A DNA stretch of 20,465 nt from a bacterium (GCA_027062325.1 JAMOTN010000069.1:1-20465), one strand, 5' to 3'; positions 1 to 8,274 are shown, counted from the stretch's first letter. Translations and numbers: made by a program. The notes: generated by a model from the sequence alone, not told the origin.

Positions 1-3000
1 AGATTACGATTGGGGGTCAGGATTATTTTCAACTTGCTATTCCTGTTGGTAATGATGTGACAATTGGATTGGAGAATCCTCCCAAAGAGGACGATGCTAA
101 TCCTATGTTGAATGCTAATCATAAGGAACTTGGTGTTGATCTCAACTCTGATGGAAACATATCGGCTTTACCGAATACTGCAATTGTGAAAAAAGTTGAT
201 ATTACGAGTGATGGAGTGCCAGATTTTTGGTCAATAGCTTTTAGATATGAGATTTACTATAGAGAAAAGGACAAGACAATCAAACTTGCAGATGTGTACT
301 GTACTCCTACTACTTATACTACTGCTGGAGCAAAAAGTAGTAAAACTATGCAGTGGGTGGTTCAGTTTTACAATCCTAGTACCGGAGCACCTCAAGGGGG
401 ACCCATCGTCAATTCTACTGTAAAAAAGAACGGAACGAATACTTCTGATCCTACAGCTCCGGGAGAATTAGAAGGAATTTCATGGACTTCCTCTGCCCCT
501 AATCCGCTTTCTATTCAGGTTAAAGATGCAATAGCATCTCAGCTTTCGGTGAAGTTTTTAAAAGGTGGTATATACGAGATAAGAGGATTTGTTGAATATT
601 TGAAGTTGGACACTAATGCTATTAATAACTACTTAAATACGAATGTTGGTACTACAATTGCTACTTTAAATTCCCAAATATATAGTCAAATTAAGAGTTT
701 GATTCGATATGTTGATGGTAAATCCTCTACTACTGGGACAGTTCCTAGCCCGGCATTTGTAAAGTTAGTTTCTAAACCGCTGGATCACCGCATACTTGTA
801 AAGGTTGGTTACGATGTTTATCCAACGCCTCCTTACATAGAAAACATGAAGTTAACCTACACTGGTCCGAATCCTGTAGATGAAGATACCGATATTGGAG
901 GTAAATTTATCATCGAGTTTGATATGCAAATGGTTGCAGGAGAAGGCACAGTTTTAACTTCAAATTATACCAGTTGGACGAAGGTAAAACCGGGAATTGG
1001 TTGTTTTGCCTACAAGGATTTTAGAGATGGAAAGGGAATAAAGATGAGTTCTATCACGGCACAACCAAATAACTATGCGGGGCTATGGCAGGCAAATGAT
1101 AAGAGAAATGATGGAACTCCTGGACCGTATGGAACAAATGGTGGTGGAACTTCTGTTTACGATCAGGAAAGTAGAGTTAATGATCTTCAAGGTAAAGATA
1201 GGTACATTGTTCACTGGTTCTTAGTGTTTACTCCAATTTTGAGTAATGCCGGTTTAATTTCCACAGATCCTGCTAACAAGATTATGTTTTCTGAGTATCA
1301 AGTTGAGCAATTTACAAAGGGCAAGATGGGAACATCTGTTGGTTGTTGGGAAGGATGGAAATCAAAGGGAAGTGCAATGGACCCGTCTGCTCCAATGATA
1401 CTTTATGGAGATTTGAGAGATGCTCAAATAACTGCAGGTTCTCAGAATGGAAAGTTCCATGTAAAGATAACTGTGGATGGACCATTTAGATTCTTAGTTC
1501 CGGGACAATACATAGTTCGCTTTGGTCTGGTTTATCCAACTTTAAAGTGGGTTGATGGTTCTGAGGGAACTTATAAAAATCTAGTGCCTGATAAGATTAT
1601 GATTGCAGATCCTGATTTATATAGTAATGCTTCTAGCTGGTTTGGAACTAATAAAGTTCAGCAGATTAGCTTGTCTGATGAAAATGGAACGAATCCCAGT
1701 GGTCAGGTACTTATAACTGTGAATGACAAGACACCACCAGAGCTTATAAAGTTTGATGTTGCTGATAATATGACGACGGGAGATATTTATCCGGGACCGG
1801 TTACTATTAGAATAAGAGAGAATTACGTTGATTATATGCCACCTACTAATTTTGTACCAACTATAGGATTCTTTACAAGTAATGATCCGAGTTTCTCAAG
1901 CAGTAGTTATGATAATCCGCCTGCTAAAATTGATCAGCCGGATTACTTTGTAGATTATGGTGGTAAGAAGTGGGTAAGTGTGATTCAAACTGTAGGAGGA
2001 ATAGCGACACAGGAAGCTATAAAGATGGCTTTATTTGATGGGACAATGAACAAACCTAATCCTTACAATCATTACATATGGAGAGAGTTTGAGTGGACTT
2101 ATCGGTATACAGGTGGAGCAACAGGCGTTGGCGGAGGAAAAAGCTTTAGATTTGGAGACAAAGATAGGGTCGCGTATGTTACGGCGGGATTGCAATTCAA
2201 CGGTTTGAAGCTTGGAGATACGATTGGAGATCCAAATGGTACAATTGATATAAATTCTTCGATTCAAAGTAAGTCGCTTTACAAGTCAACGTTTGTTGAT
2301 TGGGATAGGAGAGGTACTCCGCCGGTTGGAACGATTACAATTGATCCAAATACTTATCCGTCATTGCCAACTCTTGTTCCCGGCACCCGGGAAGTCAAAA
2401 AACTTGGATGGAAGCCTTTGATACGCAAGTTTACAGTTTACGATAACGATCCTGCAGCTTTTGGAATAAAGTTCTTTAGTTATGCTTCTATGAAAAGTGT
2501 TAGCATAGAAGTAAAGTTTGGTAGTTCTGCTCGTGATATATTTGAGTACGATGGAAGTGCAATTCCAGAAAAAAGAGACTTGTTGGGTAAAGTAACTATT
2601 AGGACAATTGGTGCTATAGGACCAAATTGGACAGATATAACTAGCTATTCTAGTGAAGTAATAGAACCTGATCCTGCTATGGAGCCTTTGTTTGTGGGTA
2701 GTAGTTGGGGAGCTTATACCTCTGCAGGAGGCACTGTTGAGGAGAGCATAGACTTGACAGATACAACTGAGACTGATACTTTGATTCCGGCAGATGTCTT
2801 ATTATTTGTCAGGTATGCCAAAACACGTGTAGAGATTCCTGCTGATGCTTTTGAGGATAATATTACGACGTTTACTGACGTTCAAACTGGTGCTGAGCAT
2901 GCGAGTATTAGTGTAAAATTCATTCCTGCAAACGTGTTTAGAATTTACAATCCTTATATTTCAGCAAAGGCTTATTATATGACAGTGTTGCCTGTGGCAA

Positions 3001-3140
3001 CGTGTGAGATTGGGACCATTGAGGTGAAGGCTGTTGATAAGCAAGGAAATGTTAGAAGAGTTTTTGTGCCGTTTAAAGTAGTGCCAGCTCTTCAGCAAAA
3101 TACGATCTACAACATCCAAGGAGGAAGAAATAGTAGGTAG
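1..3140 (+). CDS. Large probable surface or secreted protein, 5' end missing
   Basis: The frame is open from the first bases of the window (codons from position 3) to TAG at 3138-3140, giving at least 1045 residues, so the true start lies upstream. The GTG at 57 has no ribosome binding site and is not a credible start. The protein is rich in Thr, Ser, Gly, Asn and Tyr and has no membrane segment or C-terminal anchor motif in this part. Near its left end are two acidic loops, DLNSDGNIS (from base 138) and DITSDGVPD (from base 198), which resemble EF-hand or thrombospondin-3-type calcium loops. Around bases 1725-1830 a stretch with DKTPPEL looks like the start of a bacterial Ig-like domain, and the C-terminal 100 residues, with AVDKQGNVRRVFVPFKV, look like another. 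I infer a multi-domain extracellular beta-sandwich protein. The exact family is not recognised. A terminator follows at 3181-3210. Confidence 0.75.
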   Translation, partial: ITIGGQDYFQLAIPVGNDVTIGLENPPKEDDANPMLNANHKELGVDLNSDGNISALPNTAIVKKVDITSDGVPDFWSIAFRYEIYYREKDKTIKLADVYCTPTTYTTAGAKSSKTMQWVVQFYNPSTGAPQGGPIVNSTVKKNGTNTSDPTAPGELEGISWTSSAPNPLSIQVKDAIASQLSVKFLKGGIYEIRGFVEYLKLDTNAINNYLNTNVGTTIATLNSQIYSQIKSLIRYVDGKSSTTGTVPSPAFVKLVSKPLDHRILVKVGYDVYPTPPYIENMKLTYTGPNPVDEDTDIGGKFIIEFDMQMVAGEGTVLTSNYTSWTKVKPGIGCFAYKDFRDGKGIKMSSITAQPNNYAGLWQANDKRNDGTPGPYGTNGGGTSVYDQESRVNDLQGKDRYIVHWFLVFTPILSNAGLISTDPANKIMFSEYQVEQFTKGKMGTSVGCWEGWKSKGSAMDPSAPMILYGDLRDAQITAGSQNGKFHVKITVDGPFRFLVPGQYIVRFGLVYPTLKWVDGSEGTYKNLVPDKIMIADPDLYSNASSWFGTNKVQQISLSDENGTNPSGQVLITVNDKTPPELIKFDVADNMTTGDIYPGPVTIRIRENYVDYMPPTNFVPTIGFFTSNDPSFSSSSYDNPPAKIDQPDYFVDYGGKKWVSVIQTVGGIATQEAIKMALFDGTMNKPNPYNHYIWREFEWTYRYTGGATGVGGGKSFRFGDKDRVAYVTAGLQFNGLKLGDTIGDPNGTIDINSSIQSKSLYKSTFVDWDRRGTPPVGTITIDPNTYPSLPTLVPGTREVKKLGWKPLIRKFTVYDNDPAAFGIKFFSYASMKSVSIEVKFGSSARDIFEYDGSAIPEKRDLLGKVTIRTIGAIGPNWTDITSYSSEVIEPDPAMEPLFVGSSWGAYTSAGGTVEESIDLTDTTETDTLIPADVLLFVRYAKTRVEIPADAFEDNITTFTDVQTGAEHASISVKFIPANVFRIYNPYISAKAYYMTVLPVATCEIGTIEVKAVDKQGNVRRVFVPFKVVPALQQNTIYNIQGGRNSR

Positions 3141-3160
3141 TAGATGTAAAATTTGATATG

Positions 3161-3188
3161 AAAAAGCCACCTTAAAAATTAAGGCGGC
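3161..3188 (-). terminator. Intrinsic terminator of tRNA-Gly
   Basis: Read on the minus strand, GCCGCCTTAA (3188-3179) pairs with TTAAGGTGGC (3175-3166) across a TTT loop, with one G-U pair, and is followed directly by TTTTT (3165-3161). On the plus strand the G-U position becomes an A-C mismatch, so this hairpin works best for transcripts coming from the tRNA. It lies about 30 bases beyond the tRNA 3' end. Confidence 0.65.
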
Positions 3189-3210
3189 CATTGAGGCCGC
3201 CTTTGCTTTT
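3181..3210 (+). terminator. Intrinsic terminator of the large surface-protein gene
   Basis: A perfect 9-bp stem, AAGGCGGCC (3181-3189) with GGCCGCCTT (3195-3203), closes a 5-base loop and is followed by TGCTTTT. It lies 40 bases after the stop codon of the upstream gene. Its left arm is shared with a second hairpin that acts on the opposite strand (3161-3188). Confidence 0.75.
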
Positions 3211-3217
3211 CATAAAA

Positions 3218-3290
3218 AGCGGGCGACGGGACTCGAACCCGCGACCCTCAGCTTGGGAAGCTGATGCTCTACCAACTGAGCTACGCCCGC
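3218..3290 (-). tRNA. tRNA-Gly, anticodon CCC
   Basis: The minus strand folds as a full cloverleaf. The acceptor stem is GCGGGCG/CGCCCGC, the D arm contains AGCTCAGTTGGTAGAGC, the anticodon stem TCAGC/GCTGA encloses the loop TTCCCAA (anticodon CCC, reading GGG glycine codons), and the T arm contains GGTTCGAGTCC. The discriminator base is T, as is usual for bacterial tRNA-Gly. CCA is not encoded (TTT follows) and must be added by an enzyme. There is no variable-arm expansion or intron. Confidence 0.96.
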
Positions 3291-3324
3291 TTGAGCTTAA
3301 ATCTATGTATAAAACCCACTTACA

Positions 3325-3354
3325 ATTGTAAAAAAAGTATTTCTTTGGTGTCAA
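3325..3354 (-). promoter_or_regulatory. Near-consensus sigma-70-type promoter for tRNA-Gly
   Basis: On the minus strand there is a perfect -35 TTGACA (3354-3349), an 18-base A/T-rich spacer and a -10 TACAAT (3330-3325). The predicted start of transcription is near 3318, leaving a leader of about 28 bases before the tRNA 5' end at 3290. Confidence 0.75.
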
Positions 3355-3710
3355 CATGGAGATGTTAGAAAAGACATTTGGAGTTTGGGTGGTGTGATAC
3401 AGAGGAGGGATGATTTATTAAAATAGTAATGCTAAAGGTGAAATAATGATGTCTAATGCAATGTAATAGAGGGCGATTCTAAAATACGATAAAAACAATA
3501 AGAAATGCAGGTGAGAAGGAGAGATTAAACGTGATCATTGTTTGATAGCAGGTGGTCAATTTTGACACACGATACCTAATTTTTATTAAAATAATATTGC
3601 GAGGGTAGAATAAAGATATGGGAAAGACTCGAAACGTTTAGAATGGTGAAAGATAATTACTCCGAGAGAAGTAAGGAGTAGCCCAGAAGAATGGAGGAGG
3701 GGTGAGGAGT
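3355..3710. other. Non-coding stretch upstream of the C11 protease
   Basis: About 350 bases lie between the tRNA promoter and the protease start with no credible reading frame on either strand. The stretch is purine-rich on the plus strand. Bases 3355-3561 show nothing I can assign. Near the right end there is a weak 6-bp inverted repeat TACTCC/GGAGTA (3658-3663 and 3675-3680) in what would be the protease mRNA leader, and several G/A-rich ribosome-binding-like runs (3671-3709). Confidence 0.5.
3562..3589 (+). promoter_or_regulatory. Candidate promoter of the C11 protease gene
   Basis: A perfect -35 TTGACA (3562-3567) is followed after 16 bases by TATTAA (3584-3589) in an A/T-rich tract. The predicted mRNA would have a leader of about 115 bases. 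The -10 element is imperfect, and TAAAAT at 3587 with a 19-base spacer is an alternative. Confidence 0.45.
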
Positions 3711-4922
3711 ATGAAGAAGGTAGCTTTGTTGTTGGTGTTGTTGATGGTTGGTGCAGGATTTGCTGCTACTGCAGAATGGACATTCATGGTATTGGTCAAT
3801 GGAGACAACAACTTGGAGAAGTTTGGTTATGATGACATTGATGAGATGGAGAAAGTAGGTAGCACTGACAAAGTCAACATTGTTGTAATGTTTGATCGTG
3901 CAAATGGTTACTACACTGGTGATGGCGATTGGAAAGGTGCAAAGATCTTCCACATTCAGAAAGGTGACAAGCCATTTGTCATTGAGTCCACTCTTTTGAA
4001 GGACCTGGGAGAAGTTGACTGTGGAAATTGGCACACAGTAGTCGACTTTGTAAAATTTGCTGCAAAGAAGTTTCCAGCAAAGAAGTACGCTTTGATTATC
4101 TGGAATCATGGTGGCGGTTGGAAAAAGAAAGAGGAAGTAAATGTCACCAAAGGATTGTCCTATGATGATGAGAGTGGAAATCACATCAGCACTTGGGAAA
4201 TGGCAGACATGATGAAAGCAATAGATGATGTTTTGGGTAAGAAGTTGGATCTTTTTGGAATGGATGCTTGCTTGATGGGAGCAATTGAGGTAGCATACGA
4301 GATTAAAGATTATGTAGATGTAATGGTTGCAAGTGAGAAAACTGAACCAGGAGATGGATGGCCATACGATGATTTCCTTGCACCATTTGTAGCAAAGCCA
4401 GAGATGGATGCAAAGGAACTTGGAGTTTTGATTGCTAAGAAGTATGTTGAGTCTTATGATGGTGGAAGCCAGGGTAATAGTGCTGCAACTCAGGCGGCAA
4501 TTGATCTTGCAAAAATGGTTGAGTTGAGAAAAGCACTTGATGTTTTTGCTGAGGCTGTAATGAACGATCCTAACAAGGCAGCACTTCAGAGAAGTATGAA
4601 GAATGCTTATGGATTCGGCGGATGGTTCTCTTCTGATTACAAGGATATTGCAGCTTTGGTTGATGCTGCTGCTTCTACCGCTTCTGCAAGCAAGGCAGTA
4701 AAAGAGGCAGCAGAAAAGGTAAAGGTAGCATTAAAGGATGCTGTATTGTGGGCTGGAGAGACCAGACGCTTGGGACATAAGACTTGTGGTTTGACCATTT
4801 GGTTCCCAGGAAATTCTTCCGGAAGTATGACAAATTATGCCAAGATCAAACTTGCTAAGGATGGTAAGTGGGACGATATGCTCCATTACCTCTACGGTAA
4901 GAAGATTGAGATGGAAGAATAA
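3711..4922 (+). CDS. Secreted clostripain-family cysteine protease (peptidase C11)
   Basis: This is a predicted secreted endopeptidase of family C11, 403 residues, cutting after Arg or Lys. Residues 1-20 form a classic signal peptide (two Lys, a Leu/Val core, then AGFAATA). The catalytic His133 sits in WNHGGGW and the catalytic Cys187 in GMDACLMG. Asp185, two residues before the Cys, matches the acidic residue that sets basic P1 specificity in characterised C11 enzymes. A Lys-rich segment (KKK at 138-140) just after the His motif could be a self-processing site, by analogy only. I chose ATG 3711 because GGAGGAGG (3693-3700) is 10 bases upstream, whereas GTG 3702 would be too close to it. The gene stands alone between its own candidate promoter and a strong terminator, and it uses C-ending codons (AAC, GAC, ATC, TTC) more than its neighbours, suggesting high expression. 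Confidence 0.9.
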   Translation: MKKVALLLVLLMVGAGFAATAEWTFMVLVNGDNNLEKFGYDDIDEMEKVGSTDKVNIVVMFDRANGYYTGDGDWKGAKIFHIQKGDKPFVIESTLLKDLGEVDCGNWHTVVDFVKFAAKKFPAKKYALIIWNHGGGWKKKEEVNVTKGLSYDDESGNHISTWEMADMMKAIDDVLGKKLDLFGMDACLMGAIEVAYEIKDYVDVMVASEKTEPGDGWPYDDFLAPFVAKPEMDAKELGVLIAKKYVESYDGGSQGNSAATQAAIDLAKMVELRKALDVFAEAVMNDPNKAALQRSMKNAYGFGGWFSSDYKDIAALVDAAASTASASKAVKEAAEKVKVALKDAVLWAGETRRLGHKTCGLTIWFPGNSSGSMTNYAKIKLAKDGKWDDMLHYLYGKKIEMEE

Positions 4923-4948
4923 ATGATTTGTATAGTATTTAAAGTGCT

Positions 4949-4987
4949 AAAGGGGTCGGTCGATTGGCCGGCCCTTTTGTTTTTTTT
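4949..4987 (+). terminator. Strong intrinsic terminator after the C11 protease
   Basis: A 13-bp stem (4949-4961 with 4966-4978, including three G-U pairs) closes a GATT loop and is followed by G and eight T residues (4980-4987). It lies 26 bases after the protease stop and separates that gene from mltG. Confidence 0.88.
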
Positions 4988-5055
4988 GTTAAAATTTACT
5001 TGTAATTTAAAACATTTTTAGCTTTTATTCAGCAATTACTCGGGGAGGCTATTTA

Positions 5056-6441
5056 ATGAAGTTTAGTAATAAGAATGTGGACAGTGATAATTTGAGCTCT
5101 GAAAAAAAATCTGTGACTGGGCAAAATTATGCTGATGAAAGTTCTAGTGCTGGTTATTATAGGCGGCGTCGAGGAATTCTTTGGTTTTTCCCGTTCAATG
5201 TCATAACCTTGGCTTTGATTGTTTATCTTGTTTTTGCTTCTTTTGCTGCCTCTTCTCTCTTCAAAACTTATGAAGTAAATGGTTATATAAAAAAAGGTTC
5301 ATCTGTTAGGAAGGCTGTTTTTGAATTGGCAGGATTTGGTTGGTTTGGTTGGTTGAAGTTGAGAATGCTTGATTTTGTGATAGCTCATATGTCTTCAAAA
5401 GCGAAAAGATTTTTCTTAGAAACTATGTTGAGTATTAGCGAAGATGATTATGATTTTCCGGATTCTTTATATAAGAGACTCAACAGTCCACGTTTTTACA
5501 TGTGGCAAAATGGTGTGGGAATAATTCCAAAAGTGGTATATCCAAAAGTAGTAAAGGGAAAGTTTACATTGCTTGAATTATTTGATGAGATTTCCCAGAA
5601 ACCTCATGTGTATTTTCAAGTCCGTCTCACTCCAGGGCAGACTGTTGCAGAGTTTTGGAAAAGATTGGAAGAAAACTTGATGCAGGTAGGAGAAAAGAGT
5701 GGATTTCTTGCTCAATACATGCGGGATGAGAAAGTTGGTTTAAAAAAAGCTGTAGAGGATTACTTGAGAATTATGAAAAATAATTTAAAGAGTTTGTGGG
5801 AAGAGTACATTGCAGAGTTTGAAAAAAGGGGCTATAAAAAGCCCAAAATTGAGTTGAAAACTCTTGAAGGCTTGATATTGGCTGAAGATTATAAGTTTGA
5901 TAGTGAGTTGTATCCTGAAGAGAATGCTTACTATTTTTTTGAGGTATTTGTAAAAGAGCTTAAGGAAAGAAAGAATCAATTGAAGAATTTTGCTCAAAAA
6001 CATGGGTTAGATTTGTATCAAATTTTGACTTTAGCAAGCATAGTGGAAAAAGAGGCGACTGCAGGTGATAAAAGATTGGTAGCTTCTGTATTTTTGAATA
6101 GATTAGGCTACGGAATGAAATTGGAGTCTTGTGCCACTTTGAATTACATTTTGAAAAAGAAGAAAGTACATCTGACTTACAAAGATTTGAAAGCTGATTC
6201 TGAATACAACACTTATAGGCATGAAGGTTTGCCTCCGACTCCTATCTGTTGCTTTTCACTGGATACGTTAGATGCTGTTTTAAACGCTCCTAAAACTAAA
6301 TATTACTATTTTTTCACACCTGATGGGAAACGGCACCTCTTTTCTAGGACCTACAAAGAACACAGACGTAAGATAAAGAAATACGGAGTTTACGGCAGAG
6401 TGTATCAGCGTCAGCGAAAGGGTAATGAAGGGGATTGGTGA
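5056..6441 (+). CDS. mltG: Endolytic murein transglycosylase MltG (YceG-like)
   Basis: MltG cleaves nascent peptidoglycan strands at the membrane and ends chain growth. The 461-residue protein has a cytoplasmic tail of about 45 residues, one membrane helix (about 46-68) and a large extracytoplasmic part. A LysM-like segment lies at about 185-222 (LTPGQTVAEFWKRL). The YceG catalytic domain shows LEGLILAEDYKF (270-281), ASIVEKEA (327-334, holding the catalytic Glu), VASVFLNRL (342-350), YNTYRHEGLPPTPI (384-397) and the C-terminal LFSRTYKEH. The usual LQSDPT motif reads LESCAT here. The region at 75-180 is longer than usual. Start: ATG 5056 with GGGGAGG at 5042-5048. A weak promoter (TTGTAA at 5000, TTTTAT at 5023) may lie after the preceding terminator. 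The gene leads a long same-strand gene run. Confidence 0.9.
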   Translation: MKFSNKNVDSDNLSSEKKSVTGQNYADESSSAGYYRRRRGILWFFPFNVITLALIVYLVFASFAASSLFKTYEVNGYIKKGSSVRKAVFELAGFGWFGWLKLRMLDFVIAHMSSKAKRFFLETMLSISEDDYDFPDSLYKRLNSPRFYMWQNGVGIIPKVVYPKVVKGKFTLLELFDEISQKPHVYFQVRLTPGQTVAEFWKRLEENLMQVGEKSGFLAQYMRDEKVGLKKAVEDYLRIMKNNLKSLWEEYIAEFEKRGYKKPKIELKTLEGLILAEDYKFDSELYPEENAYYFFEVFVKELKERKNQLKNFAQKHGLDLYQILTLASIVEKEATAGDKRLVASVFLNRLGYGMKLESCATLNYILKKKKVHLTYKDLKADSEYNTYRHEGLPPTPICCFSLDTLDAVLNAPKTKYYYFFTPDGKRHLFSRTYKEHRRKIKKYGVYGRVYQRQRKGNEGDW

Positions 6442-6480
6442 TATACGTTAAAATTTGTGCGGATAAAGAGAGGGGTGGCG

Positions 6481-7179
6481 ATGAACTTATCTAAGTTTAT
6501 AGGACTTTTATCTTTATTTTCATTGTTATTCTTGCTTTCATGTGCTTCTGGAGATAATAATGATGTTGTGATGGTGGGAAGCTTGATAAAACCTCCTGTT
6601 GAGAAGTATTTGAATTCGCTTGGTTACAAGGTTGTTGGAAATGGCATGGGAATGATTGTGGCTGCAATAAATACAGGGCAGCACGTAGCAGCATGTTTGA
6701 TATCCGATGTGTATGTGGATCGTATTGATTATGAATATAGAAGAGAGGCAAGAATTTTTAAGTTAGCTTCTGTTCGTCTTGTTGTGTTTACTAAAAAGGG
6801 TTCAAGATTTGAGGAAGATGTAAAAAAAGGGGATATAGCAGCTTTAATTGAGAAAGGAGCTAAATTTAGTGTGCCGGCGTATCCTCAAACATTGGTAGGA
6901 GTGATGCTTCACAAAGCTGGAATTTATGACCGGCTAAAGAAAAAGGCACTATCATTTGAAAGCAAGGCAACGCTTGCTGTGCTGAAAGTTGAAGAAGAAT
7001 TGGTGGATATTGCTTTTGGAATGGAGCACTATGTGGCTAAGCAAAAGGATTTAGTGTGGTGTAATTTAAATGTTAGAATGCCACTTGTTTGGGTTTGTTG
7101 GGATGATAAGTTGGCTAATAAGAAGAAAGTTGATAAATTGCGGGAACTTTTAATTAAATATGGTTTGAAAAAGTTATGA
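6481..7179 (+). CDS. Lipoprotein resembling a ModA-type (PBP2-like) solute-binding protein
   Basis: The 232-residue protein starts with a lipoprotein signal: Lys5, a Leu/Phe-rich core and a lipobox FLLSC with Cys21. The mature part has features of the type-2 periplasmic binding protein fold: GSLIKPPVEKYLNSLGYKV near the start, repeated VAACLISDVYVDR-like strands, RLVVFTKKGSRF in the middle and SVPAYPQTLVGVMLHKAG later. This pattern resembles ModA or phosphonate/molybdate-type binding proteins, but no ligand residues can be named and the similarity is weak. No permease or ATPase gene is nearby. ATG 6481 fits AGAGGGG just upstream better than GTG 6457, and the ATG start gives a normal lipoprotein signal. 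It lies 39 bases after mltG. Confidence 0.6.
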   Translation: MNLSKFIGLLSLFSLLFLLSCASGDNNDVVMVGSLIKPPVEKYLNSLGYKVVGNGMGMIVAAINTGQHVAACLISDVYVDRIDYEYRREARIFKLASVRLVVFTKKGSRFEEDVKKGDIAALIEKGAKFSVPAYPQTLVGVMLHKAGIYDRLKKKALSFESKATLAVLKVEEELVDIAFGMEHYVAKQKDLVWCNLNVRMPLVWVCWDDKLANKKKVDKLRELLIKYGLKKL

Positions 7180-7230
7180 GTAATAGTTGGATCAACTTGA
7201 TTGTAGGTGAGTATCACGGAGGTGTTGATA

Positions 7231-7740
7231 GTGAGAATTAATGTGTTGAGTGTACTACTTTTCCTATTAGTTTTGACAGTTGAATTTTCAGAGGCACGCC
7301 AGCCAAGTGTATTTAAAGCAGAGTTTATAAATACTCCTTATATTGTTAAAATACTTGGTTTGGATGAGGAAGAAAAAGAAGCAGTTTACTGGGTGGATAA
7401 TAAATATATTCCTCGTATAAAAGAGTTGAAAAGAGAAATAATAGCTCTTTACGTGCAGCTTAGAATTTTGACAGCTTCTGGTAAGTTGAAGGTTGAGGAG
7501 TTTGAAGCTATAAGAGAAAGGATTTTGCAGCTTGAGAGGATGTTTTGGGATTGGTTGTGGACTTATTATGCAGCTTATAGGAATGTTTTGGATGAGGAAA
7601 AGAGAAAAGAGTTTGACAAACTGATATATGCTCAGCTCAAAATGTATGGGGATCCGGATGAAATTTTGAAGAAGATGAGAAGATATGTGGAAGAGTATTT
7701 GGGAGAGGAAGGCGATAATTCTGAATCGGGTAATAAGTAG
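7231..7740 (+). CDS. Small exported helical protein, possibly Spy/CpxP-like
   Basis: The 169-residue protein has an N-terminal signal peptide (about 1-22, ending EFSEA). The rest is almost entirely charged amphipathic helix, with KILGLDEEEKEAVYWV near the start, KELKREIIALYVQLRIL in the middle and VLDEEKRKEFDKL later. The layout of an LGL-type helix start, a central hairpin and a DEEKRKEF repeat resembles Spy/CpxP/ZraP periplasmic chaperones, but the LTxxQ signature is not exact (LDEEE, LDEEK), so this is a suggestion only. GTG 7231 is chosen because GGAGGTG (7218-7224) is 6 bases upstream. GTG 7207 lacks such a site. The protein ends with an acidic tail (GEEGDNSESGNK). Confidence 0.55.
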   Translation: MRINVLSVLLFLLVLTVEFSEARQPSVFKAEFINTPYIVKILGLDEEEKEAVYWVDNKYIPRIKELKREIIALYVQLRILTASGKLKVEEFEAIRERILQLERMFWDWLWTYYAAYRNVLDEEKRKEFDKLIYAQLKMYGDPDEILKKMRRYVEEYLGEEGDNSESGNK

Positions 7741-7791
7741 TTAAGATTGGGTGCGGATTTATTAGAAGTGATGTTTTAAGGAGTGATGATT

Positions 7792-8274
7792 TTGAGAAGA
7801 AGTGTGTATGCTCCACTTTTAGTGATTTCTATTGTTTTTTATTTGGCTTCTTTGTGGTATCACTCTCACATGGAGACAGTTGTTGCAGGGAAGGGGGCAA
7901 AGCTTGAAATATTTGCCTTTTCGCGTGAGAAGAGGTACTTAGTTGGAGTTTGCAGGCTATTAGTAGATGGAAAGAGTGAGATTGTGACAGGGAGGCTCTG
8001 GCTTAGGATATATGTGAGAGTTTCAGATGAAGAAGGAGATAAAGTTTTTAAGGTTTTTGATGCGGCAGCTGATGTTGGAAGATCTAGTTGGAAGGAGATG
8101 AGTATAGGAGTTTCAATTTTCAAGAAAAAGGGGAAATTTTTACCAATTGGAGAAATAGATATGAATCCGTATATTTTAGATGATAAAACTGAGTGGGTTG
8201 TAGATGTGGAGTTTGATACTAAAAAGTTTGGCAAACTGAAGAGTAGGGTGATAGTTGAGAATTTAAAGAGGTGA
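7792..8274 (+). CDS. Membrane-anchored protein of unknown function
   Basis: I do not recognise this 160-residue protein. It has one N-terminal hydrophobic segment (about 5-24, APLLVISIVFYLASLWY) after two Arg residues, so it is either membrane-anchored or exported with an uncleaved signal. The rest is predicted beta-strand rich with alternating hydrophobic residues (LWLRIYVRVSDEEGDKVFKVF, WVVDVEFDTKKFGKL). TTG 7792 fits AAGGAG (7778-7783) with 8-base spacing. ATG 7786 is in frame but only 2 bases from that site. It is the third small envelope protein in a row after mltG and before pheT, with about 50-base gaps. Confidence 0.6.
   Translation: MRRSVYAPLLVISIVFYLASLWYHSHMETVVAGKGAKLEIFAFSREKRYLVGVCRLLVDGKSEIVTGRLWLRIYVRVSDEEGDKVFKVFDAAADVGRSSWKEMSIGVSIFKKKGKFLPIGEIDMNPYILDDKTEWVVDVEFDTKKFGKLKSRVIVENLKR

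Noticed and set aside
3172-3357. Open frame of 61 codons on the minus strand
   Set aside because: It runs straight through the tRNA-Gly gene and its promoter and has no ribosome binding site.
3657-4184. Open frame of 175 codons antisense to the C11 protease
   Set aside because: Its composition mirrors the reverse of the protease codons, it has no ribosome binding site, and the sense strand has clear catalytic motifs.
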